From NCBI RefSeq assembly GCF_900113615.1, contig NZ_FOPZ01000016.1:1-64000 (forward strand): DNA of 64,000 nt. The letters run 5' to 3'. How positions within the stretch are numbered: the stretch's first letter is position 1; the number at the start of each line of letters is the position of its first letter. Shown one piece after another: positions 17,105 to 25,975 of this stretch. Below the pieces are notes generated by a model. That model did no database searches. It worked only from the letters and a program-made list of their open reading frames with translations, and had not been told where the DNA came from. A program made the translations under genes and the position numbers. This DNA comes from Halorubrum aquaticum. Its GTDB lineage: Archaea; Halobacteriota; Halobacteria; Halobacteriales; Haloferacaceae.

Positions 17105-18067
17105 ACAGACGTTGTACTCGTGGGGCGCGTACGACCGGACGACGCGCTCGGTCTCGACGGCGACCTCGTAGTCGTCGCCGGCAGCCGCGCGGATCGCCCG
17201 CGTCCCGGGGCCGAACGGGTCGTCCTCGTGTTGGATGTCGTAGTAGTGGATCACGCACTCCGCGCCCGCGAGCGACACCGCGGTCTCGAGGAACTCGTCC
17301 GCCGAGTGCGGGAGGTTCATCACGAGCCGGTCGGCCGCGTCCGCGTACGCCGCGGTCGTCTCGCGCACGTCGCCGGCGACCGCGGCCACCCGGTCGGCCA
17401 CCCCGTTCCGCTCGGCGTTCTCCCGGAGGTACGCGATCGCCGCCTCGTTGAGGTCGCAGGCGACCACGTCCGCGCCGCGGGCGGCCATCGGGACGGCGTA
17501 CGGGCCGACGCCGGCGAACATGTCGACGACGCGCTCGTCGGGGTCCACCTGCTCGATCACGCGGTGGCGCTCGGTCGCGAGCCGCGGGGAGAAGTACACC
17601 TCGGCGACGTCGAGCGCGAACTCGTGGCCGTACTCGCGGTGGACCGTCTCGGTGCCGTCGCCCGCCAGCACCTCCCACTCGCGGACGCGAAGTTCCCCCT
17701 CGATCGGGGAGGCGCGGTTGAGCACGGTCGCACACGGGAGGTCGGAGGCCATCACGGCGTCGGCGATCTCGCGGGCGCGCTCGTCGTCGTCCTCGTCGAG
17801 GATCACGATGTCGCCGAGCCGCTCGAGCGAGGGCTCGTAGCCGAGCAGGTCCGCGGGCGTCCGCGGCCGGTCGCGCTCGGCCGCGTCGCGCTCGACGAGC
17901 CGGTCGGCCAGGTCCGCCGGAACCGCCGACGGGTCGACCACGGGGACGTAGATGGTCCCGTCGGCCACCTCGATCTCGTGGTCGCCGTCGAGGAGGTCGG
18001 CGTCGGCGAGCCGCCCGCGGACGACCTCGCCGCGCTCGCGCTCGACGGCGACGCAGGGAACGCTCAT
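17078..18067 (-). CDS. trm5: tRNA (guanine37-N1)-methyltransferase Trm5
   Basis: 329 residues. Class I SAM fold with DMFAGVGPYAVPMA, the acidic loop ACDLNEAAIAYL and the Trm5 signature NLPHSADEF. The preceding FALDVAEVYFSPRLATER is also typical. Forms m1G37 next to the anticodon, preventing +1 frameshifts. Its 3' end is tandemly duplicated (see repeat). Start at 18067, MSVPCVAVERE. Confidence 0.93.
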   Translation of the reverse strand: MSVPCVAVERERGEVVRGRLADADLLDGDHEIEVADGTIYVPVVDPSAVPADLADRLVERDAAERDRPRTPADLLGYEPSLERLGDIVILDEDDDERAREIADAVMASDLPCATVLNRASPIEGELRVREWEVLAGDGTETVHREYGHEFALDVAEVYFSPRLATERHRVIEQVDPDERVVDMFAGVGPYAVPMAARGADVVACDLNEAAIAYLRENAERNGVADRVAAVAGDVRETTAAYADAADRLVMNLPHSADEFLETAVSLAGAECVIHYYDIQHEDDPFGPGTRAIRAAAGDDYEVAVETERVVRSYAPHEYNVCLDVRLTRV

Positions 18068-18131
18068 TGCCGACCGGACGCGACGCGCCCGATAAAGCGT
18101 GACGCTTCGCGGGGCGGGTCGGACGAGTCGG

Positions 18132-19436
18132 CTACGTCGGTCCGGTCGCCCCGGTCGCCCCGGTCGCTTCGGCCGCCACCGCGGCCAACAGGTCGTCGCC
18201 GTCGACGTCGTTCGGGACTCTCACGACCCGTTCGGCCGCGCTCGCGATCCGGAGGCGGTCGTCCTCGGACGGGTGGTCCTCCCCGGACGGGTGACCCTCC
18301 CCGAACTCGCCGACGACGACCGCGGCGTCGGCGCTCTCGGCCAGTTCGCGGGCGGCCGCCTGCGATTCGGCGTCGACCCCGGCGAAGGGCGGAACGGTGA
18401 CCGCGGGCACGTCCGCGTCGGCGGCGGCAACGGCCGCGGCGTCGCCCTCGGGAACGACGCCGAGGGAGACCTCGTGACCGGCGGCCACGAGCCGCGCCAC
18501 GACCCGCGCCGCGTCGGGCCCGGTCCCGACCACGTGGAGCCGGAGGGGGTCGACGGCCGACCGGGGGAAGGCGGTGACCGCGGGGGTTCCGGTCGCCGGG
18601 TTCCGACCGACGAACGCCTCCGCGTCGAACGCGCCGGCGACCGCTGACGCGTCCAGCACCTCCGCGGGCGGCCCGTCGGCGCGGACCCGCCCGTCCGCGA
18701 GGACGACGATCCGGTCGCAGAAGCGGGCCGCCATGTCGAGGTCGTGGATCGCCGCGACCGCCGCTCGGCCGCCGTCGACGACGTCGCGGACCAGCTCCAT
18801 CGTCGCCACGGCGTGGTTCACGTCGAGGCTCGCGGTGGGTTCGTCGAGCAACAGGGTCGGCGTCTCCTGTGCCAGCGCCCGCGCGAGGAGGACGCGCTGG
18901 CGCTCGCCGCCCGACACCTCGGTTATCGACCGGTCGGCGAACCGCTCGACGCCCGCGGCCGCCATGGCCTCCTCGACCGCGGCCGTGTCCTCCGCGTCAC
19001 GACCGTCGAACCGCCCGAGGTACGGGGTCCGACCCATCTCGACGACGTGCCGAACCGGGAAGTCGAAGGAGAGGCCGGTGTCCTGTGGGACGCTCGCCAC
19101 CCGGCGGGCGACCTCGCGGGCGGACAGCCCGGCCATCGGGTCGCCATCGAGGCGCACGGTCCCCCCGTCGGCCTCGATCGCTCCCGTTATCGCCCGGAGC
19201 ACGGTCGTCTTTCCCGCGCCGTTCGGGCCGACGAGGCCGACGAGCGTCCCCGGCTCGACGGCCAGATCGACCTCGTCAACCGCCTCGAGGTCGCCGAAGG
19301 AGACGGACAGGTCACGGACGGACACGAGCGGGCCGTCGGGGGGCGAGCGGTCGACGTCGCCGGACGACGAGCGGTCGATGTCCCCGACGGCAGCACCGGT
19401 GTCGACGGCGGCATCGACGGCGGCGTCGCGACTCAC
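18132..19436 (-). CDS. btuD: Cobalamin ABC transporter ATPase with C-terminal extension
   Basis: 434 residues from a GTG at 19436. Walker A GPNGAGKTT, Q-loop VPQDTG, signature EVSGGERQR and Walker B TLLLDEPTASLD are intact. The ATPase ends near residue 290. The remaining ~150 residues form a second, Ala/Val/Asp-rich Rossmann-like domain (RLHVVGTGPDAARVVARL), seen in haloarchaeal BtuD proteins and of unknown role. The GTG start overlaps the btuC stop (GTGA), so translation is coupled. Supplies energy for vitamin B12 uptake with BtuC and BtuF. Confidence 0.9.
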   Translation of the reverse strand: MSRDAAVDAAVDTGAAVGDIDRSSSGDVDRSPPDGPLVSVRDLSVSFGDLEAVDEVDLAVEPGTLVGLVGPNGAGKTTVLRAITGAIEADGGTVRLDGDPMAGLSAREVARRVASVPQDTGLSFDFPVRHVVEMGRTPYLGRFDGRDAEDTAAVEEAMAAAGVERFADRSITEVSGGERQRVLLARALAQETPTLLLDEPTASLDVNHAVATMELVRDVVDGGRAAVAAIHDLDMAARFCDRIVVLADGRVRADGPPAEVLDASAVAGAFDAEAFVGRNPATGTPAVTAFPRSAVDPLRLHVVGTGPDAARVVARLVAAGHEVSLGVVPEGDAAAVAAADADVPAVTVPPFAGVDAESQAAARELAESADAAVVVGEFGEGHPSGEDHPSEDDRLRIASAAERVVRVPNDVDGDDLLAAVAAEATGATGATGPT

Positions 19437-20575
19437 AGCTCGTACACCTCGCGGTTCACCAGCAGGTAGACGAAGAAGGGCGCGCCGACGGCCGCGGTGA
19501 CGACGCCGACAGGCAGCTCGGCCGTCCCGGATCGGGCGGCGGTGTCGGCGGCGACGAGGAACGCCCCGCCCGAGAGCGCCGCGGTCGGGAGCAGCACCCG
19601 GTGGTCGGGACCGACGACGAGCCGGAGCATGTGCGGGACGATCAGGCCCACGAACCCGATGACCCCCGCGAACGCGACGCCCGCGGCCGTGATCAGCGCG
19701 CTCGTCGCGAGCAGGACCCGCTTCGTGCGCTCGACGTCGATCCCGAGCCCGCGGGCCTCCTCCTCGCCGAGCAGCAGGACGTTGAGGTCGCGGGCGTACG
19801 CGAGGAGCACCGCGAAAAGCGGCGGGACGACGAGCGCCGCGATCGCGACCTCGCTCCAGGCGGCCCCCGAGAGGTGGCCCATCAGCCACGCGACGATCCG
19901 CCGGAGCGACTCGCCCGCCCGCAACTGGAGGTACGAGATGACCGCGCCGAGGAACGTCTGGACGGCCACCCCCGCCAGAAGCAGCGTCGCGACCGGCGTC
20001 CGGCCGTGTCGCGTCGCGATGGCGTACACGCCGAAGGCGGCGAGCAGCGCGCCGATGAACGCGAACAGGCTCACGCCGGCCCCGTAGGAGAGGCCGAGAT
20101 CGACCGCGCCGAGAAGCGGGAGCGTCAGCGTCGTCGACAGCGCGACCGGGAAGACGATGAACGCGACCGCGCCGACGGCCGCGCCCGAGGAGACGCCGAT
20201 GATCGAGGGGTCGGCCATCGGGTTCCGGAAGAAGCCCTGCATGACGGTGCCCGCGGCCGCGAGCGAGAACCCCACGAGCGCCGCGAGCAGGATCCGCGGA
20301 AGCCTGACGAGCAGCACGATCCGGCGATGGACGTCGTCGACGGGGAACGCGAAGGGCGACCGATAGGCGAACTCGACGCCCGGCAGGGCGATCGGTCCCG
20401 CTCCCGCCGCGCCGAACTCCACTCCGGCGGGCACGACCGCCGCGTTCAGGACGACCTTCAGCACCTCCGCGGGGGGGATCCGAACCGGCCCGATACCCGC
20501 GCTGACGACGACCACGCCAGCCAGCGCGGCCGCTAACGCGGTCGACCACGCCACGGCCCGACGCCGGACTCGCAT
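19433..20575 (-). CDS. btuC: Cobalamin ABC transporter permease
   Basis: 380 residues from the ATG at 20575 (MRVRRRAVAWSTALA). FecCD/BtuC family with about ten membrane helices; family motifs include RLPRILLAALVGFSLAAAGTVMQG and GFVGLIVPHMLRLVVGPDHR. Forms the membrane channel with BtuD. It is divergent from btuF across a 62-base AT-rich promoter region. The longer N-terminal frame is basic and is rejected. Confidence 0.92.
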   Translation of the reverse strand: MRVRRRAVAWSTALAAALAGVVVVSAGIGPVRIPPAEVLKVVLNAAVVPAGVEFGAAGAGPIALPGVEFAYRSPFAFPVDDVHRRIVLLVRLPRILLAALVGFSLAAAGTVMQGFFRNPMADPSIIGVSSGAAVGAVAFIVFPVALSTTLTLPLLGAVDLGLSYGAGVSLFAFIGALLAAFGVYAIATRHGRTPVATLLLAGVAVQTFLGAVISYLQLRAGESLRRIVAWLMGHLSGAAWSEVAIAALVVPPLFAVLLAYARDLNVLLLGEEEARGLGIDVERTKRVLLATSALITAAGVAFAGVIGFVGLIVPHMLRLVVGPDHRVLLPTAALSGGAFLVAADTAARSGTAELPVGVVTAAVGAPFFVYLLVNREVYEL

Positions 20576-20602
20576 TCGATAGGCAACAAAACTTGTAGTA
20601 GG

Positions 20603-20613
20603 TAAATACTTAT
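20603..20613 (+). promoter_or_regulatory. TATA-like element in btuF/btuCD divergent promoter
   Basis: TAAATACTTA lies about 28 bases before the btuF ATG, inside the short AT-rich gap between btuC and btuF. No cobalamin-riboswitch box was seen. Confidence 0.5.
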
Positions 20614-20637
20614 TGGACCAGGGGCGTCGATAGGTCG

Positions 20638-21753
20638 ATGCGAGACAGCTTCGTGATCGCGGTCGCCCTGCTCGTGACGACGGCCCTCGCGGGCGGCGTC
20701 GCCGGCGGGGCGGCGGGCGCACAGCCGACGGTCGAAACGGCGGATACGCCGGGCGTCCACCAGACTGGCCCCCACCAGACGGACGACGCCGAGTGTTCGT
20801 TCCCGCTCACCGTGACCGACGCCACGGGGGAGGAGATCACCCTCGAGGAGCCGCCGGAGCGGATCACGACGACGAACCCCTCGGCCGCACAGACGCTGTG
20901 GGAGATCGGCGCGCGCGACCGCGTCGTCGGCGTGACCCAGTACGCGGCGTACCTCGACGGGGCGGGAGGGAAGACGAACGTCTCCGCGGAGGGACTCGGC
21001 GTCAGCGTCGAGCGCGTCGTCGGCACCGAGCCCGACCTCGTGTTGGCTCCAAACGCCTCCGCGGACCAGGTCGAGGCGCTTCGGAACGCCGACCTCACCG
21101 TCTACCACTTCCCCGAGGCGACCGGCGTGGAGGACATCGCCGGGAAGACCGAGACGGTCGGCCGGCTCGTCGGCGAGTGTGACGCCGCCGCCGAGACGAA
21201 CGAGGAGATGACGACCGCGGTCGAGGAGACCCGCGAGCGAACCGCGGACATCGATCGACCGGCCGCGCTCTACCCGCTGGGGAGCGGGTTCGTCGCCGCC
21301 GGCGACACGTTCATCGACGAACTAATGACGATCGGCGGGGTCGAGAACGTCGCCGCCGCCGAACACGAAGGGTACCCGCAGCTCTCCGCCGAGGTCGTCC
21401 TCGAGATGGACCCCGAACTCGTCCTCGTCAACGAGCCGGACGCGCCGATCATGGACGAGGAGCCGTACGCGAGCACGACCGCCGGGCTGGAGGGGAACGC
21501 GGTCGTGGTCGAGGTCCAGTGGCTGAACCAGCCCGCCCCGCGGAGCGTGATCGAGGCGACCGCGACTATCGCGGACGCGGTCGAGGAGTACGACGCGGCA
21601 CAGGAGGTGGAGGACGGTGACGCGAGCGACGACGAGTCGACCGCGGACGACTCGTCGGGAACCGGCGAGGAGGCTCCGGGGTTCGGCGTCGTCGCCGCGG
21701 TCCTCGCCGTGCTCGCGACGCTCGCGGTCGGCGTGAGCGCGCGGCGACCGTAG
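20638..21753 (+). CDS. btuF: Cobalamin-binding protein with PGF-CTERM anchor
   Basis: 371 residues. A signal peptide at 1-28 is followed by a BtuF/FecB-type fold (ERITTTNPSAAQTLWEIGARDRVVGVTQYAAYL; DLVLAPNASADQVEAL), then an Asp/Ser-rich stalk. A C-terminal PGF motif comes next (EEAPGFGVVAAVLAVLATLA), with a transmembrane segment and terminal arginines: a PGF-CTERM signal, cleaved and lipid-anchored by archaeosortase A in haloarchaea. It hands cobalamin to BtuCD encoded divergently. Confidence 0.9.
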   Translation: MRDSFVIAVALLVTTALAGGVAGGAAGAQPTVETADTPGVHQTGPHQTDDAECSFPLTVTDATGEEITLEEPPERITTTNPSAAQTLWEIGARDRVVGVTQYAAYLDGAGGKTNVSAEGLGVSVERVVGTEPDLVLAPNASADQVEALRNADLTVYHFPEATGVEDIAGKTETVGRLVGECDAAAETNEEMTTAVEETRERTADIDRPAALYPLGSGFVAAGDTFIDELMTIGGVENVAAAEHEGYPQLSAEVVLEMDPELVLVNEPDAPIMDEEPYASTTAGLEGNAVVVEVQWLNQPAPRSVIEATATIADAVEEYDAAQEVEDGDASDDESTADDSSGTGEEAPGFGVVAAVLAVLATLAVGVSARRP

Positions 21754-21789
21754 GCGGATCGGTTCCCCGAGCCGCGCTCGTCGGTCGCT

Positions 21790-23010
21790 TCAGATCCCCT
21801 GTCCCATCAGGTGGCTGCGCAACACGTCGGGCGTCTTGAGCCCGGCGTCGGTGTTGAGGAGGACGACCGTCTCCTCGCCGTCGAAGTAGCCCTCCTCGGC
21901 GAGTTCCCACGCGCCCGCGGGCGCCGCGCCGCCCGCCGCGCCCATCTCTATCACCTCGTTCTGGGCGACGGCGACCGCGCTCGCGAGGACGTCCTCGTCG
22001 TCCGCGGTCGTCGCCGTCCCGCCGCTCTCCACGACGGCCTCGACGGCCTCGCGGCCGCCCGCGGGGTCGGGAACCTCGAGTTCGCCGCAGATGGTGTCCG
22101 GCGTCGACCACGGCTCCGGCTCGTCGAGCCCGCGGTCGATCGCCGCCGCGATCGGGGCACAGCCGCTCGCTTGAGCCGCGACCAACCGGGGGACCGCCTC
22201 GATCGCGCCGATCCGGGCCAGCTCGGCGAAGCCCTTGTACACGCCGGCGAGCACCTCGCCGGTGCCCGTCGGGACGACGACGGCGTCGGGCGCGCCGCCG
22301 AGGTCGGCGACCAACTCGAACGCGACCGTCTTGATCCCCTCGTGGCGGTAGGGGGTCGCGAACTCGTTGAGGTCGGTGTAGTCGGTCTCCAGTTGGTCGT
22401 CGACGGCGGCGGCCGCGTCGGGGTAGCGCCCGCCGACGACCCGCATGTCGCCACCGTGGACGTTCGTCATCGCCTTGTTCGAGAACGCACACCGCGAGGG
22501 GACGAACGCGTACGAGCGCAGGCCCGCCCGCCCGGCGTACGCCGCCATCGACTGCCCGGCGTTGCCGGGGCTCGCACACGCGAGCGGCTCCACGTCGCGG
22601 TCGTCGGCGACCGCCGCGACCGCGGTCATCGCGACGGAGAGTCCACGGTCGAGGACGGTCCCCGTCGGGTTTCGGCCCTCGTCCTTGACGTACACGTTCG
22701 CGACGCCGAGCTCGTCGGCCAGCCGCTCGGTCGGAACGAGCGGCGTCGACCCCTCGCTGCCCGAGAGTCCGGTCGACGCGGGAAACGGCAGGAGCGCGTC
22801 GTACCGCCAGTGACCCGCCGCGGGGGGCTCGGCGGCGTCGACTCCATCCCCATCGCCCGCATCGAGGAGGGTCTCGGGGTCGATCGCGTCGTAGTCGTAG
22901 GTCGCCTCGACGTGGCCCGTCTCGTCCGGGAGTTCCGCCGGGTTCGCCGTCTCGTACACCCGACCGGACGCGCGACTCTCCAGCCCGCGGAACGTCTCCG
23001 TCGTCTCCAT
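21790..23010 (-). CDS. Threonine-synthase-like fold-type II protein lacking the PLP lysine
   Basis: 406 residues matching threonine synthase over most of the length: GSTPLVPTERLADELG, KDEGRNPTGT, ASPGNAGQSMAAYAG (phosphate/PLP loop) and VPTGTGEVLAGVYKGF. In active enzymes the segment after NPTG reads SFKDRG, whose lysine binds PLP. Here the codons ACC GTC CTC GAC CGT give TVLDRG, so the Schiff-base lysine is absent. It is therefore probably a paralogue with another role, not the cell's threonine synthase. Confidence 0.85.
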   Translation of the reverse strand: METTETFRGLESRASGRVYETANPAELPDETGHVEATYDYDAIDPETLLDAGDGDGVDAAEPPAAGHWRYDALLPFPASTGLSGSEGSTPLVPTERLADELGVANVYVKDEGRNPTGTVLDRGLSVAMTAVAAVADDRDVEPLACASPGNAGQSMAAYAGRAGLRSYAFVPSRCAFSNKAMTNVHGGDMRVVGGRYPDAAAAVDDQLETDYTDLNEFATPYRHEGIKTVAFELVADLGGAPDAVVVPTGTGEVLAGVYKGFAELARIGAIEAVPRLVAAQASGCAPIAAAIDRGLDEPEPWSTPDTICGELEVPDPAGGREAVEAVVESGGTATTADDEDVLASAVAVAQNEVIEMGAAGGAAPAGAWELAEEGYFDGEETVVLLNTDAGLKTPDVLRSHLMGQGI

Positions 23011-23116
23011 ACGCGACCTTGCGGCGGCCGGGACTAATCGCTTCGCTTCCCGTTCGAGCGGTGGGGGCGGTTCGACCCGCCGCTGAACCGATCCCCGATG
23101 GCTACGGGACGTTCCG

Positions 23117-23527
23117 TCACTCGACGACCTCGACGACCCCGCGCATCCCCTGCGTCTGGTGCGGGGTACAGACGTACTCGTGAACGCCCACCTCCTCGAA
23201 GGCGTGCTCGAAGGTGTGGCCGGCCTCGTCGGTCAGATCGGACTCGAACGCGCCGTCGACGTCGACGACGTTGTGGCCGCCGCCCTCGCCGGTCCATTCC
23301 CAGACGACCGTCGTTCCGGGGTCGACCCGGACGTTCGCCGGGGAAAAGGAGAGCCCGTTGCCGGCGCCGACGTCGACCTCGACCGTCTCCTCGCCCGTTC
23401 GATCGACCGGCTCCGCGTCGGTCCCGCCACCGCCCGTTCCGCCGGTCAACCCGGCACATCCGGCGAGGAGGGCGAGCGAGGCGGCACCACAGGACCCGAC
23501 GAGCGCGCGACGGCTGCGTTCGACCAT
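23117..23527 (-). CDS. Halocyanin-type blue copper lipoprotein
   Basis: 136 residues from the ATG at 23527 (MVERSRRALVGSCGA). A signal peptide with lipobox ALLAGC anchors the protein outside the membrane. Plastocyanin-like type 1 copper ligands are H in GGHNVVD and C, H and M in YVCTPHQTQGM. Acts as a mobile electron carrier in respiration, possibly for terminal oxidases or the multicopper oxidase. Confidence 0.92.
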   Translation of the reverse strand: MVERSRRALVGSCGAASLALLAGCAGLTGGTGGGGTDAEPVDRTGEETVEVDVGAGNGLSFSPANVRVDPGTTVVWEWTGEGGGHNVVDVDGAFESDLTDEAGHTFEHAFEEVGVHEYVCTPHQTQGMRGVVEVVE

Positions 23528-23618
23528 GCGGTGGGGAGGGCGGGGAGAGGGTAAAACGTCTCGACGACTCCCCGACGATGGGAACGGGTTTTTCACCGAT
23601 AGCGCCGAAAGAGCGCGT

Positions 23619-24095
23619 ATGAGTGAGTGGACCGACGCGATCGTCGGCGAGCGGATGACCGTCGACAACGAGTTCAACGACCGCGTGATGGGCTCCCGGT
23701 TCTCCAGTCAGGAGTGGGGACTCATCATGACCGCGACCGAGTTCGAGATCGAGGACTCCGAGGACCCCGAGGCGGCGCGGATCGTCGCCGACACCTCGAA
23801 CCTCCCCGCGATCATGCCGGAACTGGAGAACGTCCGGTCGCAGGTCGCCGCGATGGGCGGCGGGGGTGGCGCACGCGACGGCTCCGGCGCACCCGGCAGC
23901 GGCGGCGGAGGCGGCGGGATCGTCGACTCGATCAAGGGCGCGCTCGGACTCGGCGGGGGCGGGGGAGGCGGCGGCCCGAGCGACGAGGAGCTGGAGGCGG
24001 CAGAACGGCTCGTCCAGGAGTACGCCGAGGAGCTCCAGGCGCATCTGGAGGAGGTCGGCAAGTGGGAGCAGGTGCGGGTCGCCTACCAGGAGTGA
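23619..24095 (+). CDS. DUF5799-type haloarchaeal protein
   Basis: 158 residues from the ATG at 23619 (MSEWTDAIVGERMTVDNEF). N-terminal and C-terminal conserved parts (FSSQEWGLIMTATEFEIE; AERLVQEYAEELQAHLE) are joined by Gly-rich linkers, and the family is known only as a haloarchaeal domain of unknown function. The terminal helix is amphipathic. Divergent from halocyanin. Confidence 0.75.
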   Translation: MSEWTDAIVGERMTVDNEFNDRVMGSRFSSQEWGLIMTATEFEIEDSEDPEAARIVADTSNLPAIMPELENVRSQVAAMGGGGGARDGSGAPGSGGGGGGIVDSIKGALGLGGGGGGGGPSDEELEAAERLVQEYAEELQAHLEEVGKWEQVRVAYQE

Positions 24096-24112
24096 CAGCC
24101 GTCTCCGCACCC

Positions 24113-24244
24113 GTCCCGACCGCCGTGCCCGACACATCCGGCTCCGTCCCGACCGCCATGCCCGACACATCCGGCTCCGTCCCGACCGCCGTACCCGACA
24201 CATCCGGCTCCGTCCCGACCGCCGTACCCGACGCATCCGGCTCC
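24113..24244. repeat. 33-bp tandem repeat, four copies
   Basis: Four consecutive 33-base copies beginning GTCCCGACCGCC and ending GACACATCCGGCTCC, with one to three substitutions each, lie between the DUF5799 stop (24095) and the next start (24310). The period is 11 codons and the frame stays open, but the product would be a Thr/Pro/Ser repeat without a plausible start, so I treat it as an intergenic minisatellite. Confidence 0.85.
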
Positions 24245-24309
24245 GTCGCGCTCACCGGCCCGCTGCCGCGGTCGACGGATACAACCGACGAGCCGTCGAA
24301 CCTCCCTCC

Positions 24310-24963
24310 ATGACCGAGATCCCGCTCGAACACGTTCACGTCGCTCCAAACGACGGCTCGGACGCCGCCCCGGCCGTCTTCGTGCTTCACGGTCGCGGTG
24401 CCGACGAGGAGGACCTCCTTCCCGTCGCCGAGTCGCTTCCCGACGAACTCCACGTGATCAGCCTCCGCGCGCCCGATCCGCTTCAGGGAGGCTACACGTG
24501 GTACGAGCTCGACCTCTCCGGCGGCGGGCTCCACGAGAGCCAGCCGCACGCCGAGGACTTCCGGCGGAGCCTCGATCGGATCGCCGAGAGCGTGTCGGCC
24601 GCGACCGACGCGTACGGCCTCGACGCCGACCGGATCGGGCTGCTCGGGTTCAGCCAGGGCGCGATCACGAGCCTCTCGCTGCTCTTGGAGGACCCCGACT
24701 CCTACGGCTGGGTCGTCGGGCTCCACGGCTACCTGCCCGACTCGCACCTCGATCTGGAACCCGACGGGATCGGAGGCAAGCCGGTCTTCGTCGGTGCCGG
24801 CACGGGCGACCGGGTGATCCCCGAGTCGCGGGCCGAGGCGGCCGCCGACCGGCTCGCCGAGGTCGGCGCGGACGTGACCTACGAGACGTACGCGACCGGG
24901 CACGGGATCGGCCGGGAGGAACTCGCCGACGTGGTCGCGTTCGTCGAGGCGCGGCTTCGCTGA
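24310..24963 (+). CDS. Phospholipase/carboxylesterase family hydrolase
   Basis: 217 residues from the ATG at 24310 (MTEIPLEHVHVAPNDG). LHGRGADEEDLL gives the oxyanion region, GFSQGA the nucleophile elbow, GTGDRVIP the aspartate and ATGHGI the histidine of a lysophospholipase/dienelactone-hydrolase-like serine hydrolase. Cytosolic; substrate unknown. Confidence 0.88.
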   Translation: MTEIPLEHVHVAPNDGSDAAPAVFVLHGRGADEEDLLPVAESLPDELHVISLRAPDPLQGGYTWYELDLSGGGLHESQPHAEDFRRSLDRIAESVSAATDAYGLDADRIGLLGFSQGAITSLSLLLEDPDSYGWVVGLHGYLPDSHLDLEPDGIGGKPVFVGAGTGDRVIPESRAEAAADRLAEVGADVTYETYATGHGIGREELADVVAFVEARLR

Positions 24964-24978
24964 GGGGGCGGTCCCGGC

Positions 24979-25608
24979 TCACTCCGTCGAGCCGCCCGCG
25001 ACCTCGAGCGGCTCGGTACACCAGTGACAGAAGTCGAGCTCCGCGTCCGTGTCCCGGCCGCAGTGGGGACACTCGATCGTCGAGGGGACCGTTCCCGGGG
25101 ATCTCCCGGCCGAGTCGTCGGAACCGGTCCGTCTGGCCCGCCGCTCGTCGCCGCGACCGGCGGGTTCCGCGTCGGAGACGTCCCGCTTGGCCGCGTTCGA
25201 CCCGTCCATCTCGACCGTTCCGATATCCGTCGTTCCCGTCCCCGTTTCCGTCGCTCTCGTCCCCGTCTCCGACGTTCCCGTCCCCGCCTCGGTCGTGCTC
25301 GCGTCTCCGCCGCTCGGTCGCCGTTGGCTGTCGTAGCGACGGTTGTTCCGGACCGCGAGGACGTAGGCGTCGACGACGCTGGCGAGCACCGCGAGCAGGC
25401 CGGGCGCGACGTCGAGGGCCGGCGGCGTCTCCCGCGCCAGCAGCTGGTCGACGGCCGCGTCCGGGACGAGAAAGACGAGCGTCGCCGTGATCACTACGTA
25501 CCAGCCGAACGCGCGCGCCCATCGTCGGAGGTACGCGTGGCCGAGCCCGGATATCAACAGCGCTAACAGCACGGCGAGCCACGGTCGCCGTCGACGGATC
25601 TCGCTCAT
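24979..25608 (-). CDS. Membrane protein with C-terminal zinc ribbon (DUF7575-like)
   Basis: 209 residues. Three hydrophobic helices lie in the first 90 residues (AVLLALLISGLGHAYL, WYVVITATLVFLV, LLAVLASVVDAYVLAV). Next comes a Thr/Gly/Glu repeat linker made of TETG/TSETG units, then a single zinc ribbon (IECPHCGRDTDAELDFCHWC). Typical haloarchaeal zinc-ribbon membrane protein; function unknown. Confidence 0.82.
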   Translation of the reverse strand: MSEIRRRRPWLAVLLALLISGLGHAYLRRWARAFGWYVVITATLVFLVPDAAVDQLLARETPPALDVAPGLLAVLASVVDAYVLAVRNNRRYDSQRRPSGGDASTTEAGTGTSETGTRATETGTGTTDIGTVEMDGSNAAKRDVSDAEPAGRGDERRARRTGSDDSAGRSPGTVPSTIECPHCGRDTDAELDFCHWCTEPLEVAGGSTE

Positions 25609-25688
25609 GTCCCGGCGGTACGGACTCCGGGGCCGTGTAGTTGTCCCTCTCTCGGTGCGTTTATCCCTCCGAGACGCCGAGTCGACGT

Positions 25689-25862
25689 ATGGCCGGGATC
25701 CCGACGACGGAGCTCCTCACGGGGCTCCGGATCGCCCTCCTCGCCGTCGCCTACTGGGGCGGCGGGTTCGTGGTGGCGTACCTCCTGTACAGGCGGTGGC
25801 GCGGCGACGGCCCCCGCGACGACGACGGTGACGACGAGCGGAACGACGAGACCGCCGAGTAG
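25689..25862 (+). CDS. Small single-pass membrane protein
   Basis: 57 residues from the ATG at 25689: a short N-terminus, one helix (LRIALLAVAYWGGGFVVAYLLY), then a basic anchor (RRWRG) and an acidic Asp-rich tail. The charge pattern suits a tail-in-cytosol membrane peptide. No known family recognised. Confidence 0.65.
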   Translation: MAGIPTTELLTGLRIALLAVAYWGGGFVVAYLLYRRWRGDGPRDDDGDDERNDETAE

Positions 25863-25975
25863 CCGCCGGCCCGCGATCGACGGGTTCGCCGCGGACTCGC
25901 CGTCCTCGACCGACGACGCCCGCCGTCGGCTTCCGCTTCGGCCACGCTTTTGCCGCCCCCCGCCGGAGGGCCGGT

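Noticed and set aside
20576-20637. Possible cobalamin riboswitch before btuF
   Set aside because: The gap is too short (62 bases) and has no B12-box-like sequence; archaeal TATA signals explain it.
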